A stretch of DNA of 64,000 nucleotides, taken from positions 1 through 64,000 of the forward strand of contig NZ_FODS01000006.1 of the NCBI RefSeq assembly GCF_900110425.1, read 5' to 3'. Positions 54,462 through 64,000 of the stretch are shown here, one piece after another (position 1 is the first letter of the stretch; each line of letters starts with the position of its first letter). The notes below the pieces were generated by a model that searched no databases, had not been told where the DNA came from, and was given only the letters and a program-made list of their open reading frames with translations. Source of the DNA: Salinihabitans flavidus. Its GTDB lineage: Bacteria > Pseudomonadota > Alphaproteobacteria > Rhodobacterales > Rhodobacteraceae. Both the position numbers and the translations under genes were made by a program.

Positions 54462-55104
54462 AGGGCTTGAGGCGCTGGATGCGCAGGTCGATGCGCTTGA
54501 GCAGAGCCTTGGGCAGACGACGAGCGTGGCGGCAGGCTTCGACAGCGAGTTGCGCCGGATGCGCGAGGCGCTGGCCGCGACGGGGCAGGACGCCAAAACG
54601 CTCGAACGCGGGTTGAGCCGGGGGCTGCGTCGGGCCTTCGATGGGGTGATGTTCGACGGCATGAAGTTGTCGGGGGCGCTCGAGACGGTGGCGCAGGCGA
54701 TGATGAACGCGACCTACAGGGCGGCGTTGCGGCCCGTTGCACGCCATTTCGGGGGGGTGCTCTCAGATGGGGTCGGTGCGCTGGTGAACGGTGTGCTGCC
54801 GTTCGAGAAGGGCGCGCCGTTCTCGCAGGGCTGGGTGATGCCATTCGCCAATGGCGGCGTGGTGCAGGGGCCGGTGCGCTTTGCCATGCGCGGGGCGACC
54901 GGCCTGATGGGAGAGGCTGGCCCTGAGGCGATCATGCCGCTGGCGCGCGGGCCGGACGGCAAGCTCGGTGTGCGTGGGGCGGGGGGTGCGGTGAACGTGG
55001 TGATGAACATCTCCACCCCCGATGCCGAAAGTTTCCGCCGCAGTCAGGGCCAGATCGCGGCACAGATGAGCCGTGTGATCGGACGCGGGCAACGCAACCG
55101 CTGA
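54448..55104 (+). CDS. GTA g11, short tape-measure protein
   Basis: A 218-residue protein, the same length as RcGTA gp11. It fixes the short GTA tail. The first half is helical (ALDAQVDALEQSLGQTTSVA), the second has FANGGVVQGPVRFAMRGATG, the motif of many short tape measures. AGGAGGGACCGGAG precedes the chosen ATG at 54448; one at 54427 is also in frame. Confidence 0.85.
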   Translation: MTEIEGLEALDAQVDALEQSLGQTTSVAAGFDSELRRMREALAATGQDAKTLERGLSRGLRRAFDGVMFDGMKLSGALETVAQAMMNATYRAALRPVARHFGGVLSDGVGALVNGVLPFEKGAPFSQGWVMPFANGGVVQGPVRFAMRGATGLMGEAGPEAIMPLARGPDGKLGVRGAGGAVNVVMNISTPDAESFRRSQGQIAAQMSRVIGRGQRNR

Positions 55105-55117
55105 GAAGGAGGGATAG

Positions 55118-55750
55118 ATGGGATTTCACGAGGTGAGATTTCCCGCCAAGCTGAGCTTCGGCTCGATTGGCGGGCCGGAGCGGCGCACCGATGTGGTGAC
55201 GCTGGCCAACGGGTTCGAGGAGCGCAACACCCCCTGGGCCCATTCGCGCCGCCGTTATGACGCGGGGGTGGGCATGCGCAGCCTTGACGATGTGGAAACG
55301 CTGATCGCGTTCTTCGAGGCGCGCCGTGGGCAGCTTTACGGGTTCCGCTGGAAGGACTGGTCGGATTACAAATCCTCGCTTCCGTCCAGGGAGGTGACGT
55401 TTCGCGATCAGGTGATCGGGGTCGGTGATGAGGTCAACGACACCTTCCAACTCGTGAAGACCTATAGCTCTGGCGGGAACGATTATGTGCGGCCCATCGT
55501 GAAGCCGGTGGCCGGATCGGTGCGGGCCGGGCTCGATACCGACGAATTGCAGGAGGGTGTTCACTACGAGGTGGATACCACCACCGGGCGGATCACCTTC
55601 GCCGAACCGCCGAGCGTCGGGCGGCAGATCACCGCCGGGTTCGAATTCGACGTGCCGGTGCGTTTCGATACCGACCGTATCCAGACCAGCGTGGCAAGTT
55701 TTCACGCCGGTGACGTGCCGAATGTACCGGTCGTGGAGGTGCGTATCTGA
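55118..55750 (+). CDS. GTA g12, distal tail protein (DUF2460)
   Basis: A 210-residue protein (MGFHEVRFPAKLSFGSIGGP, FRWKDWSDYKSS) of the DUF2460 family, which forms the distal tail ring in RcGTA. AGAAGGAGGG precedes the ATG. Its stop overlaps the g13 start (TGATG). Confidence 0.9.
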   Translation: MGFHEVRFPAKLSFGSIGGPERRTDVVTLANGFEERNTPWAHSRRRYDAGVGMRSLDDVETLIAFFEARRGQLYGFRWKDWSDYKSSLPSREVTFRDQVIGVGDEVNDTFQLVKTYSSGGNDYVRPIVKPVAGSVRAGLDTDELQEGVHYEVDTTTGRITFAEPPSVGRQITAGFEFDVPVRFDTDRIQTSVASFHAGDVPNVPVVEVRI

Positions 55751-56634
55751 TGGCGTTTCATGACGGATTGAAGGCGCATCTGGCGACTGGCACGACGCAT
55801 GTGGCACGTTGCTGGAAAATCACGCGGACGGATGGAATCGCCTTCGGCTTTACCGATCACGACCGCAACCTGAGCTTCGGGGGGGTGACGTTCAAGGCCG
55901 ATACGGGACTGTCGGCGGTCGCGCTGGAACAGAGCACGGGGCTTTCGGTCGACAATACCGAAGCTCTTGGCGCGCTGAGCGATGCCGCTGTGAGCGAGGC
56001 CGACATCGAGGCCGGGCGGTTCGACGGGGCAGAGGTTGAAGCATGGCTGGTCAACTGGGCCGAGATAGAGGAGCGTACGTTTCTGTTCAGGGGCACCATC
56101 GGAGAGATCCGGCGGGCCGGCGGGGCCTTTCAGGCAGAGTTGCGCGGGCTGACAGAGGCGCTCAACCGCCCGCTGGGACGGATCTTTCAGAAACCGTGCA
56201 CCGCAGTTTTGGGCGATGCGGCCTGCGGCTTTGATCTCGACAGCCCGGGTTATGCTGCCATTCGCGCGGTGGAAGCTGTGGAGGATCAGCGGGTGTTCCG
56301 CTGGCTGTCGTTTTCGGGGTTCGAGCCGGGGTGGTTCACGCGCGGACGCCTGTCGGTGCAGTCGGGCGCGGCGTCGGGACTGACCGGCATCGTCAAGCGG
56401 GATTGGTTCGATGAGCGTGGGCGCGTTATCGAGCTATGGGCGCCGCTGCGTGCAACGGTTCAGCCGGGAGACATGATCCGGATCGATGCGGGGTGCGACA
56501 AGCGGTTCGAGACCTGCCGCCTCAAGTTCAACAATCTTGTGAACTATCAGGGCTTTCCCGATCTGCCCGGCGACGACTGGTTGATGGCCCACCCTGTGCG
56601 TGACGGCACGGCAACCGGCGGGAGCCGCCGATGA
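55750..56634 (+). CDS. GTA g13, tail hub protein (DUF2163)
   Basis: A 294-residue baseplate protein (GIAFGFTDHDRNLSFGGVTF, LGDAACGFDLD, DAGCDKRFETCRLKFNNLVNYQG). The four Cys (two near 158/161 and 252/257 regions) are conserved in the family and in RcGTA gp13, where the hub is reported to bind an iron-sulfur cluster. Overlaps g14 by 4 nt. Confidence 0.9.
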   Translation: MAFHDGLKAHLATGTTHVARCWKITRTDGIAFGFTDHDRNLSFGGVTFKADTGLSAVALEQSTGLSVDNTEALGALSDAAVSEADIEAGRFDGAEVEAWLVNWAEIEERTFLFRGTIGEIRRAGGAFQAELRGLTEALNRPLGRIFQKPCTAVLGDAACGFDLDSPGYAAIRAVEAVEDQRVFRWLSFSGFEPGWFTRGRLSVQSGAASGLTGIVKRDWFDERGRVIELWAPLRATVQPGDMIRIDAGCDKRFETCRLKFNNLVNYQGFPDLPGDDWLMAHPVRDGTATGGSRR

Positions 56635-57080
56635 GCGGCGCGAACGGTGCAAGGGTCGTCGCCATCGCGCGGAGCTGGGTCGGCACGCCCTATCGCCATC
56701 AGACCGCTACGCGATCGGCCGGGACCGATTGTCTGGGCCTGCTGCGGGGGATCTGGCGAACCCTTTACGGGGCGGAGCCCGAGGCAGTTCCCGCCTACAG
56801 CATGGACTGGTCGGAGCCTCAGGGGCAGAAACTGCTCTGGGATGCGGCGCGGCGTCACCTGATCGAAAAGGATCTGACAAGCGAGGCGGCTGGCGATGTT
56901 CTTCTCTTCCGGATGCGCCGGTCATCGGTTGCGAAACATCTTGGCATCGCGGGGGAGATCGGCGGACGGGCCACATTCATTCATGCCTATTCGGGCCATG
57001 CGGTGCTGGAAAGCCCGCTGAGCAGCCCGTGGCGTCGCCGCATCGTGGCGCGTTTCGAATTTCCCAAGGAGGTCGGCTAA
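56631..57080 (+). CDS. GTA g14, NlpC/P60 cell-wall peptidase
   Basis: A 149-residue peptidase that should open the recipient cell wall during DNA injection. The catalytic Cys is C34 in GTDCLGLLRG and the His is probably in AKHLGIAGE near 103. TAATG joins its stop to the g15 start. Confidence 0.9.
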   Translation: MSGANGARVVAIARSWVGTPYRHQTATRSAGTDCLGLLRGIWRTLYGAEPEAVPAYSMDWSEPQGQKLLWDAARRHLIEKDLTSEAAGDVLLFRMRRSSVAKHLGIAGEIGGRATFIHAYSGHAVLESPLSSPWRRRIVARFEFPKEVG

Positions 57081-60000
57081 TGGCCACAGTTCTCTTGTCT
57101 GCCGCGGGCGCGGCACTTGGCGGTTCAATCGGTGGCACAGTGGCAGGTTTGTCCAAGGTGGCCGTGGGGCGGCTGGTCGGTGCGACGCTGGGACGGGCGA
57201 TCGACCAACGGATCATGGGTCAAGGCTCTGACGTGGTGGAAAGCGGCCGGGTCGACCGCTTTCGGATCACTGGCGCTGCCGAGGGCAATGCGATTGCCCG
57301 TGTGCATGGGCAGATGCGTGTTGGCGGGCAGGTGATCTGGGCGTCCCGGTTTTCCGAAAGCGTCTTGACGAGCGGTGGGGGCAAGGGGCTTTCACCGCAA
57401 CCTTCGGTGCGCGAATACAGCTATTCGGTCTCGCTGGCCATCGCGCTCTGCGAGGGAGAGATCACGCGCGTGGGCCGGGTCTGGGCCGACGGAATGGAGA
57501 TCAGCCCGGATGATCTCAACATGCGAGTCTATACTGGCACGCGCGATCAGCTTCCCGATCCAAAGATCGAGGCGGTCGAAGGGACGGGACGTGTCCCCGC
57601 CTATCGCGGAACGGCGTATCTTGTGCTGGAAGACCTGCAACTGGAACCGTTCGGTAACCGCGTTCCGCAATTCAGCTTCGAAGTGTTCCGGCCCGCGCCG
57701 GTTGATCAGCAAGACGCGCAGTTTGAACCGGCCCATGCTGTGCGGGGCGTGGCGCTGATCCCCGGGACGGGGGAATACAGCCTGTCCACAACCCCGGTCT
57801 ATTACCGCAACGGCCCGGGCGAAAGCTGGGCCGCCAATCTCAACACGCCCTCCGGCAAGACCGATTTCGAAACGTCGTTGGAGGCGCTGGACGCGGAAAT
57901 GCCGAATTACGCGGCGGTCTCTCTGATCGTGTCGTGGTTCGGTAGCGATCTGCGCTGCGCTGCCTGCGATGTGCAGCCCCGGCCCGAACAGACCGATTTC
58001 GAGGGCTCCATGCCTTGGCGCGTGGCGGGTCTCGGCGGCGCGGAGGCGTCGGCGGTCGCCACCTCGGAGGGGCGCCCGGTGTATGGCGGCACTCCATCGG
58101 ACGGTAGCGTGATCGAGGCGATCAGACGGATGAACGACATGGGAAAGAACGTCACGTTCTATCCCTTCATCCTGATGGAACAGCTTGCGGACAATGGTTT
58201 GCCCGATCCGTGGAGCGATGCGTCCGATCAGCCGGTGCTTCCGTGGCGCGGGCGCATCACATTGTCGAAAGCACCGGGACAGCCCGGTAGCCCGGACCGA
58301 TCAGCGCAGGCGGATAGCGAGGTTGCGGATTTCTTCGGCGCAGCGAGCGCGGCTGATTTCGAGATTGCGAATGGGCAGGTGAGCTATTCCGGCCCGGCGG
58401 AGTGGCGGTATCGCAGGTTCATCCTGCACTATGCCGCGCTGTGCAAGGCGGCGGGCGGGGTCGGGGCCTTCTGTATCGGATCGGAAATGCGCGCTCTGAC
58501 CCAGATTCGCGGAGCGGGCGATGTCTTTGCCGTTGTAGAGCAGATGCGGGGCCTCGCGGCAGATGTGCGAGCCATTCTCGGGCCGGATGTGAAGATCGGA
58601 TATGCTGCCGACTGGTCGGAATACTTCGGCTACCATCCGCAGGATGGAAGTGGCGATGTTTATTTCCACCTTGATCCGCTTTGGGCCGACGATGCGATCG
58701 ACTTCGTCGGCATCGACAACTACATGCCCTTGTCCGACTGGCGCGACGGGGATGCACATGCGGACGCCGTCTGGGGCACGATCTACAACCCCGCCTACCT
58801 GAAGGCCAATGTGGCCGGAGGCGAGGGGTACGATTGGTTCTACCACTCGCCCGAAGCCGAAGCGGCGCAGATCTGCACGCCAATCACCGATGGCGCCTAT
58901 GATGAGCCCTGGGTCTTTCGCCACAAGGATATCCGCAACTGGTGGATGAACGAACATCATGAGCGGATCGGCGGCGTGCGGCAAGAGACGCCGACCGCCT
59001 GGAAGCCGCAATCCAAGCCGATCTGGTTCACCGAACTGGGCTGTGCGGCGATCGACAAGGGCACGAACCAGCCCAACAAGTTCCTCGATCCCAAATCGTC
59101 AGAGTCGCGCCTGCCGAGTTATTCCAATGGACGCCGGGACGATTTCATTCAGAGGCAATATCTGCGCGCCATATACGACCATTGGGGCGATCCGGCGCAA
59201 AATCCGGTTTCCCCGGAATACGGCGGACCAATGGTCGACATGGCCCGCGCGCATGTCTGGGCCTGGGATGCGCGTCCGTTTCCGCATTTTCCCAATAATC
59301 GGGAGCTTTGGAGCGACGGGGACAACTATCGTCGCGGTCATTGGCTGAATGGACGGGTTTCCAACCGGTCACTGGCGTCCGTGGTGAGGGAAATTTGCGA
59401 ACGCGCCGGGGTTCTTGCGTTCGATGTGGACGATCTTCGGGGAGTCGTGCGCGGTTTCGCCATCGGTGAGGTTGCGGATGCGCGCACGGCACTTCAGCCG
59501 CTCATGCTTCAGCACGGATTCGACGCGGTGGATCGTGAAGGCGTTCTCACCTTCATGATGCGCGACGGGCGCGATGCTATAGCAATTGCGCGGGACGATC
59601 TGGCGATGAGCGGTGACCTCGACGGGGTGGTGAGCCGGACGCGGGGATCGGAGGCCGACATGTCAGGGCGGGTTCAGGTCGGTTTTGTCCAAGCCGGCGG
59701 GGATTATGACATGATCTCGGAAGAGGCTGTGCTCCCCAGAGACGACGCATGCTCTCACCCGCACCGAATTGCCGCTATCGATGACAAGGGCAGAGGGGCG
59801 CCAAGCGGCCGAACGCTGGTTGACGGAGGCGCGTGTCGCGCGTGATGGCCTGCGCATTGCCCTGCCGCCGTCGCGGATGCATGTCGGGGCGGGTGACGTG
59901 ATCGAACTTGCCGTTGACGATGCAGGGAACCCGGAGCGATATCGCATCGACCGGGTGGAGCAGGGCGCGATGCAGCTTCTGGAAGCGGTTCGAATTGAGT

Positions 60001-61001
60001 CCGAGGTCTATGTTCTCTCCGATATCGGCGAGGATACGCCGGGGGTCTCGCCGTTTGTGCCACCGGTTCCCGTTCTTCCCGTGTTTCTTGACCTGCCATT
60101 GATGACAGGCGACGAAGTTCCGCACGCGCCGCATATCGCGGTGACGGCAAAGCCATGGCCGGGGACGGTTGCGCTCTACAATTCGGACAGCGACTCGAAC
60201 TATAGGCTTGATCAGATCATCGGCCACCGGGCCGTCGTTGGGGTGTCCGAAACACCGCTTTTCGCGGCAAGCTCGAGTCTTCTGGACAAGGGACCGGATC
60301 TGCAAATCCGGCTGACGGCCGGACAACTCGAAGGCGTTGACGAGGCGGCATTGCTCAGTGGCCGGAATCTGGCGGCTATCGGGGATGGAAGCGCTGGCAA
60401 TTGGGAACTTTTCCAATTTCAGAGAGCGGAGCTTCTTGAGCCGAATACCTACCTTCTCCGCAACAGGTTGCGCGGTCAGCTGGGCAGTGACGGCATCATG
60501 CCGGCGCAATGGCCCTCCGGTTCGACCTTTGTGCTGATCGACCCGGCGCTGACACAGATCGCGTTGAAAACGGCTGCACGGAATTTAGCGCGTCACTACC
60601 GGATTGGTCCGGCCAGACGCGGCTATGACGACCCGAGCTATGAGCATCGCATAGAGGCGTTTTCCGGCATCGGGTTGCGCCCCTATGCACCCTGTCATCT
60701 GCGCGTGACAGCAGATGGTGCGGGAGGCAGCATGTGGTCCTGGATTCGTCGTACCCGTATTGACGGGGATGAGTGGGATCTGCCCGAAGTGCCGCTTGGC
60801 GAGGAGAGCGAAGTCTATGTCGTGCGAGTCATGCAGGGCAGCATGATCCTACGTGAAGCCGTCACGACAACGCCGAACTGGATCTATACCGCGGCCGAGA
60901 AGGCTGATGATGGTGTGTCGGTCCCCTATGAGGTTCATGTGGCGCAGATTTCCGCGCGGTTTGGCGCGGGTCTGTTTGCAAGGGCGACAGTTTCAGACTG
61001 A
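57080..61001 (+). pseudogene. GTA g15, tail-tip/host-specificity protein, interrupted by a +1 frameshift
   Basis: A tail-tip 'megatron' protein with a TIM-barrel domain (WADDAIDFVGIDNYMPLSDW, TELGCAAIDKGTNQPNKF) in the middle. The frame opens at 57080 and is coherent to near EEAVLPRDDA (about 59749). An extra base near 59748-59751 then shifts it, and it stops at 59845. In the +1 frame ALTRTELPLSMTRAEGRQ continues to 61001. Joined, the protein is about 1306 residues, the size of RcGTA gp15. This protein binds the recipient, so loss should block transfer. Confidence 0.85.
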
Positions 61002-61013
61002 ATTGGGGCATGG

Positions 61014-61031
61014 AAGAGACGACTCTTTTTT
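61014..61031 (+). terminator. Weak candidate terminator after the GTA
   Basis: AAGAG (61014-61018), ACGA loop, CTCTT (61023-61027), then T to 61031. The stem is only 5 bp. No gene was recognised in 61032-61282. Confidence 0.35.
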
Positions 61032-61282
61032 GGTGACCGGACGGCGATGGCGCAGGCCCCGCTGATCTTATCGGAGGCGGGGCGCTTGGCGCTCCGCTGC
61101 CGAATGATTCGGGAAGCTGATTTGGTATCTTTATGTGAAAGTTTTCGGCTGTCTTCGCATGCTTCTGGGGGCGGGTCGCTCGTGTCAGTGGCCCTGCACC
61201 GCCCGGTGCCGCACTGAGTATTGCGGCTGCAGGGAACTGGTCCTGCATGAGCTGAACGAGTGGTGTTTGTCACGCAGGCAGA

Positions 61283-61621
61283 TCAACCAGACGCGCAGCT
61301 GATGCAGCGTGTGGCGGCCGGGTCGAATTCCAAACGTTTCCGGGCAATCTCTTCACCGCATTCGATACAATAGCCAAACTCCCCTTCCTCGATCCGCAGA
61401 AAGGCGGTGCGGAGCCCTTTGGCCTCTGTATCCCGCCGGACCTGTTGCGCCTTTGCCATCGCCTGATTCTGAAGCGCGTCCATGCGGCTGAGACGGCCGA
61501 CGGATTGTTGGTCGAGCGTAACCACCGACTGCCCTGTTTCGCCGCGGGCGTTTTCCTGCTCCAGCTCTCGCAACCTGCTTTCGATCAGCGCGCGAAACCG
61601 CGCAAGCTCTTCGTCATTCAT
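61283..61621 (-). CDS. DksA/TraR-family C4 zinc-finger protein
   Basis: A 112-residue protein with a helical N-terminal half and a C4 zinc finger, CIECGEEIARKRLEFDPAATRC followed by ISC (C84, C87, C105, C108 by count, approximate). It is shorter than DksA and lacks the full coiled coil with the acidic tip, so RNA polymerase control may be modified. Divergent from cysE. Confidence 0.85.
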   Translation of the reverse strand: MNDEELARFRALIESRLRELEQENARGETGQSVVTLDQQSVGRLSRMDALQNQAMAKAQQVRRDTEAKGLRTAFLRIEEGEFGYCIECGEEIARKRLEFDPAATRCISCASG

Positions 61622-61651
61622 TTGTGTGATCCGATGTCAACGGGTTTGAAT

Positions 61652-61679
61652 TTGCCGCATATCATCTATCTGATATAGT
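61652..61679 (+). promoter_or_regulatory. Candidate cysE promoter with an inverted repeat
   Basis: TTGCCG (61652-61657), 16-base spacer, TATAGT (61674-61679). An inverted repeat ATATCA-TCTATC-TGATAT at 61659-61676 overlaps the spacer and -10, in the position of a repressor operator. The regulator is unknown. Confidence 0.45.
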
Positions 61680-61704
61680 CAAAACTTGGAAAGGACGGTT
61701 GGTC

Positions 61705-62508
61705 ATGCCTGAAACGCGCGCAAAAATCGCTGAACTGGACCCGGTTTGGCAACGGATTACTCGTGAGGCCGAACAGGCCGTTCAGGAAGAGCCTCTGATG
61801 GGGGGGCTTATTCACGCCTGTGTCCTGCACCACAAAAGCGTGGAGCGCGCGCTGTCTTATAGATTCGCGGCCAAACTCTCCTCCAACGAGATGTCGCAGG
61901 TGATCTTGCGTGAGATCGCCGACGAGGCGTTCGAGGCTGACCCGTCGCTCGTGGAGGCCGCGCGCGCCGACCTCATGGCCGTGTTCGAGCGCGATCCGGC
62001 CTGCCACCGACTTGTGCAGCCCATTCTCTATTTCAAAGGCTATCAGGCAGTGCAAGCCTACAGGATCGGCCATTGGATGTGGCAGCAAGGACGCAGGGAT
62101 CTTGCCTATTTCATCCAGATGCGTGTGAGTGAGATTTTCGGGATTGATATTCACCCCGCGGCGCGTATCGGCAAGGGAATCATGATCGACCATGCCCATT
62201 CCATCGTAATCGGGGAAACCGCTGTGGTCGGGGATAACGTGTCGATGCTGCATTCCGTGACATTGGGCGGGACCGGCAAGGAAGAAGAAGACCGCCATCC
62301 CAAGATTGCCGATGGTGTTCTGATCGGGGCAGGGGCCAAGGTTCTGGGCAATATCCGGATCGGAAAATGCTCTCGCATCGCGGCAGGGTCCGTTGTGTTG
62401 TCCGACGTGCCGCCCTGCAAGACAGTGGCCGGTGTGCCCGCCCGCATTGTCGGTGAGGCAGGCTGCGATCAACCGTCAGTGAACATGGATCAGCTTCTCA
62501 AATCCTGA
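61705..62508 (+). CDS. cysE: Serine O-acetyltransferase CysE
   Basis: A 267-residue left-handed beta-helix acyltransferase that makes O-acetylserine for cysteine synthesis. FGIDIHPAARIGKGIMIDHAH and GETAVVGDNVSMLHSVTLGG hold the hexapeptide repeats and the catalytic His (DHAH). The C-terminal tail, SVNMDQLLKS, differs from the usual ...GDGI end that binds CysK. The ATG at 61705 was chosen over TTG 61699; GGAAAGGAC precedes it. Confidence 0.93.
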   Translation: MPETRAKIAELDPVWQRITREAEQAVQEEPLMGGLIHACVLHHKSVERALSYRFAAKLSSNEMSQVILREIADEAFEADPSLVEAARADLMAVFERDPACHRLVQPILYFKGYQAVQAYRIGHWMWQQGRRDLAYFIQMRVSEIFGIDIHPAARIGKGIMIDHAHSIVIGETAVVGDNVSMLHSVTLGGTGKEEEDRHPKIADGVLIGAGAKVLGNIRIGKCSRIAAGSVVLSDVPPCKTVAGVPARIVGEAGCDQPSVNMDQLLKS

Positions 62509-62564
62509 TGCGGTTGTGGAAAGAGTGGGGCACGCGAAAAATCGCATGCCTCTCTCTCTTGAGA

Positions 62565-63890
62565 TCAGGCCAGCATGGTGAGCGGGTTTTCGAGGTTGTC
62601 GACAATGGCTTCCAGTAATTGGGCGCCCAAAGCCCCGTCGATTACGCGGTGATCGACCGATAGCGTCACCGACATGACCGTTGCGACCGTCAGTTCGCCA
62701 TCTTCCCCCACCACAGGTTTCTTGACCCCGGCGCCGATCGCGAGGATCGCACCATGCGGTGGGTTGATGACGGCATCGAAATTGTCGATCCCGAACATCC
62801 CGAGGTTGGAGATGGCGAAACTGCCGCCCTGATACTCATGCGGCGCGAGTTTGCGGTCGCGGGCGCGGTTGGCAAGATCCTTCATTTCCGACGAAAGGGC
62901 GGAGAGTGATTTCATGTCGGCGTCGCGCAGGACAGGGGTGAAGAGCCCGCCTTCGATGGCGACGGCAACGGCCACATCGGATGGCTTCAGTTTCAAAAGC
63001 CGGTCTCCGGCCCAGACGGCGTTGGCGTCCGGTACCGATTGCAACGCCATGGCACACGCCTTGATGATGAAATCATTGACAGAAAGCTTCACGCCGCGCG
63101 CCTCGAGCTTGGAATTGAGCTCGGAGCGGAACTTCAGCAGCGCGTCAAGCCGGATGTCGCGGCGCAGGTAGAAGTGCGGAATCGACTGTTTCGCTTCCGT
63201 CAGACGGGCCGCGATTGTCTTGCGCATCCCGTCGAGCTTAACTTCCTCGTAGTCCCGGTCTGCATAGATTTTTGCCACGGTCTCCGCGTCCGGACCTGAT
63301 GCCAAGGCGGTCGGGGCAGGCGCTTCCTTGGCCGCCGATTCGGGTCTTTCGGCCGGAGCGGTATCCGCTTTGGCTGCCTCGACATCCGCTTTGACGATAC
63401 GACCGCGGGGACCGGATCCCTTCACTTGCGTGAGATCCAATCCCTTTTCGGCGGCGATCCGGCGGGCCAGAGGAGAGGCGAAAACACGCTCTCCGGAATC
63501 GTCGATGGGAGCCGGAGGGGCAACCTGGCCAGTGGCGGCTTTCTCAGGGCCCCCGCTGGGGGCCGCCGCGGCAGCCGAGTCGGCCTTCTCGGCCTCCGGT
63601 TTCGCCTCTCCTTCATCGGATGCCTGACCGATGTCGTCGACGCTTTCCCCCTCTTCGAGAATGACGGCAATGGGCGTATTGACCTTCACACCCTCGGTGC
63701 CTTCGCCCACGAGAATCTTGCCGATCACGCCTTCATCGACGGCCTCGAACTCCATCGTCGCCTTGTCGGTTTCGATTTCGGCAAGAAGATCGCCAGAGGC
63801 GACGGTGTCACCTTCCTTCACAAGCCACTTGGCCAGCGTGCCTTCCTCCATCGTGGGGGAGAGGGCGGGCATCAGGATTTCGGTGGGCAT
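62565..63890 (-). CDS. pdhC: Pyruvate dehydrogenase complex E2, dihydrolipoamide acetyltransferase
   Basis: A 441-residue E2 subunit. A single lipoyl domain with K43 in [11 protein letters not shown], an Ala/Glu/Pro-rich linker (80-130), an E1/E3-binding domain ([16 protein letters not shown] and [11 protein letters not shown]) and a catalytic domain with [11 protein letters not shown] near residue 411. It transfers acetyl to CoA. GGAGGAGGATTG precedes the start. The pdhA and pdhB genes are expected beyond the right edge. Confidence 0.94.
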   Translation of the reverse strand: MPTEILMPALSPTMEEGTLAKWLVKEGDTVASGDLLAEIETDKATMEFEAVDEGVIGKILVGEGTEGVKVNTPIAVILEEGESVDDIGQASDEGEAKPEAEKADSAAAAAPSGGPEKAATGQVAPPAPIDDSGERVFASPLARRIAAEKGLDLTQVKGSGPRGRIVKADVEAAKADTAPAERPESAAKEAPAPTALASGPDAETVAKIYADRDYEEVKLDGMRKTIAARLTEAKQSIPHFYLRRDIRLDALLKFRSELNSKLEARGVKLSVNDFIIKACAMALQSVPDANAVWAGDRLLKLKPSDVAVAVAIEGGLFTPVLRDADMKSLSALSSEMKDLANRARDRKLAPHEYQGGSFAISNLGMFGIDNFDAVINPPHGAILAIGAGVKKPVVGEDGELTVATVMSVTLSVDHRVIDGALGAQLLEAIVDNLENPLTMLA

Positions 63891-63891
63891 G

Positions 63892-64000
63892 TCAATCCTC
63901 CTCCAAGAGGGTCATCTGGTCAAAAGGGGCGCGGCGGGGTTGGCTGCCCCGGGCAAGAGCGGCGATCGCCGCCTCGATCCGGGGACGGTGTTGCGCGATC
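63892..64000 (-). CDS. C-terminal part of an unidentified protein (partial)
   Basis: The frame ends at TGA (63894-63892), one base from the E2 start. Its visible end reads [20 protein letters not shown] and DQMTLLEED. This does not look like the end of pyruvate dehydrogenase E1 beta, which is the expected neighbour, so a small extra gene may lie between them. Only 35 residues are visible. Confidence 0.5.
   Translation of the reverse strand, partial: IAQHRPRIEAAIAALARGSQPRRAPFDQMTLLEED

Noticed and set aside
54448-55104. Tape measure truncated because it is only 218 residues
   Set aside because: RcGTA also has a short tape measure of this size, in keeping with its short tail.

Overview
The window is high-GC alphaproteobacterial chromosome, almost certainly from the Rhodobacteraceae (roseobacter group). 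The main clues are a full 15-gene RcGTA-type gene transfer agent (GTA) cluster, an aerobic cobalamin pathway with CobF, CobG and CobN behind a B12 riboswitch, three DUF6455 genes, and a fatty-acid block with an extra HisA-like gene between acpP and fabF. Coding density is high and many genes overlap by 4 nt (ATGA or GTGA).

Layout. 1-327: end of an IS481-family element. 329-3557: two glycosyltransferase-like proteins, an EI24/CysZ-type membrane protein and a nitroreductase. 3719-5899: DUF167, a frameshifted small conserved gene, a YigZ-type protein, then three tandem Cys-rich DUF6455 genes behind an FNR-like box. 5958-7340: rimO. 7463-21372 (minus strand, apart from cobK): DUF1636-cobW-cobN-cobG-cobH-cobI-cobJ, then cobK on the opposite strand, then cobL-cobE-cobM-cobB-cobA-cobF, with a cobalamin riboswitch at 21466-21653. 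cobO and cobQ diverge from it on the plus strand.

23847-40928 is core metabolism: a secreted PA14-like protein, a small membrane protein, a rhodanese, an esterase, glyA, nadK, prpE (with paired GCAAA/TTTGC operators upstream), maeB, the salvage operon cdd-deoB-add-upp, a SPOR-domain protein, a degenerate M48-like membrane protein and a cytochrome b561-YceI fusion. 41090-46864 is fabD-fabG-acpP-hisA-like-fabF-mltG.

46866-61001 is the GTA: a candidate CtrA site, a promoter, a hairpin terminator, then g1 to g15 in RcGTA order. Two structural genes, g3 (portal) and g15 (tail-tip/host specificity), each carry a single-base frameshift. As written, this GTA would probably not make functional particles unless the indels are sequencing errors. 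After it come a DksA/TraR-type zinc-finger gene, cysE and the pyruvate dehydrogenase E2 gene, with the end of an unidentified small reading frame at the right edge.

No tRNA, rRNA or CRISPR was seen. The observations most worth checking are the antisense cobK that shares its start position with cobL, the promoter-terminator pair in front of the GTA, the two GTA frameshifts, and the DUF6455 trio with its FNR-like box.
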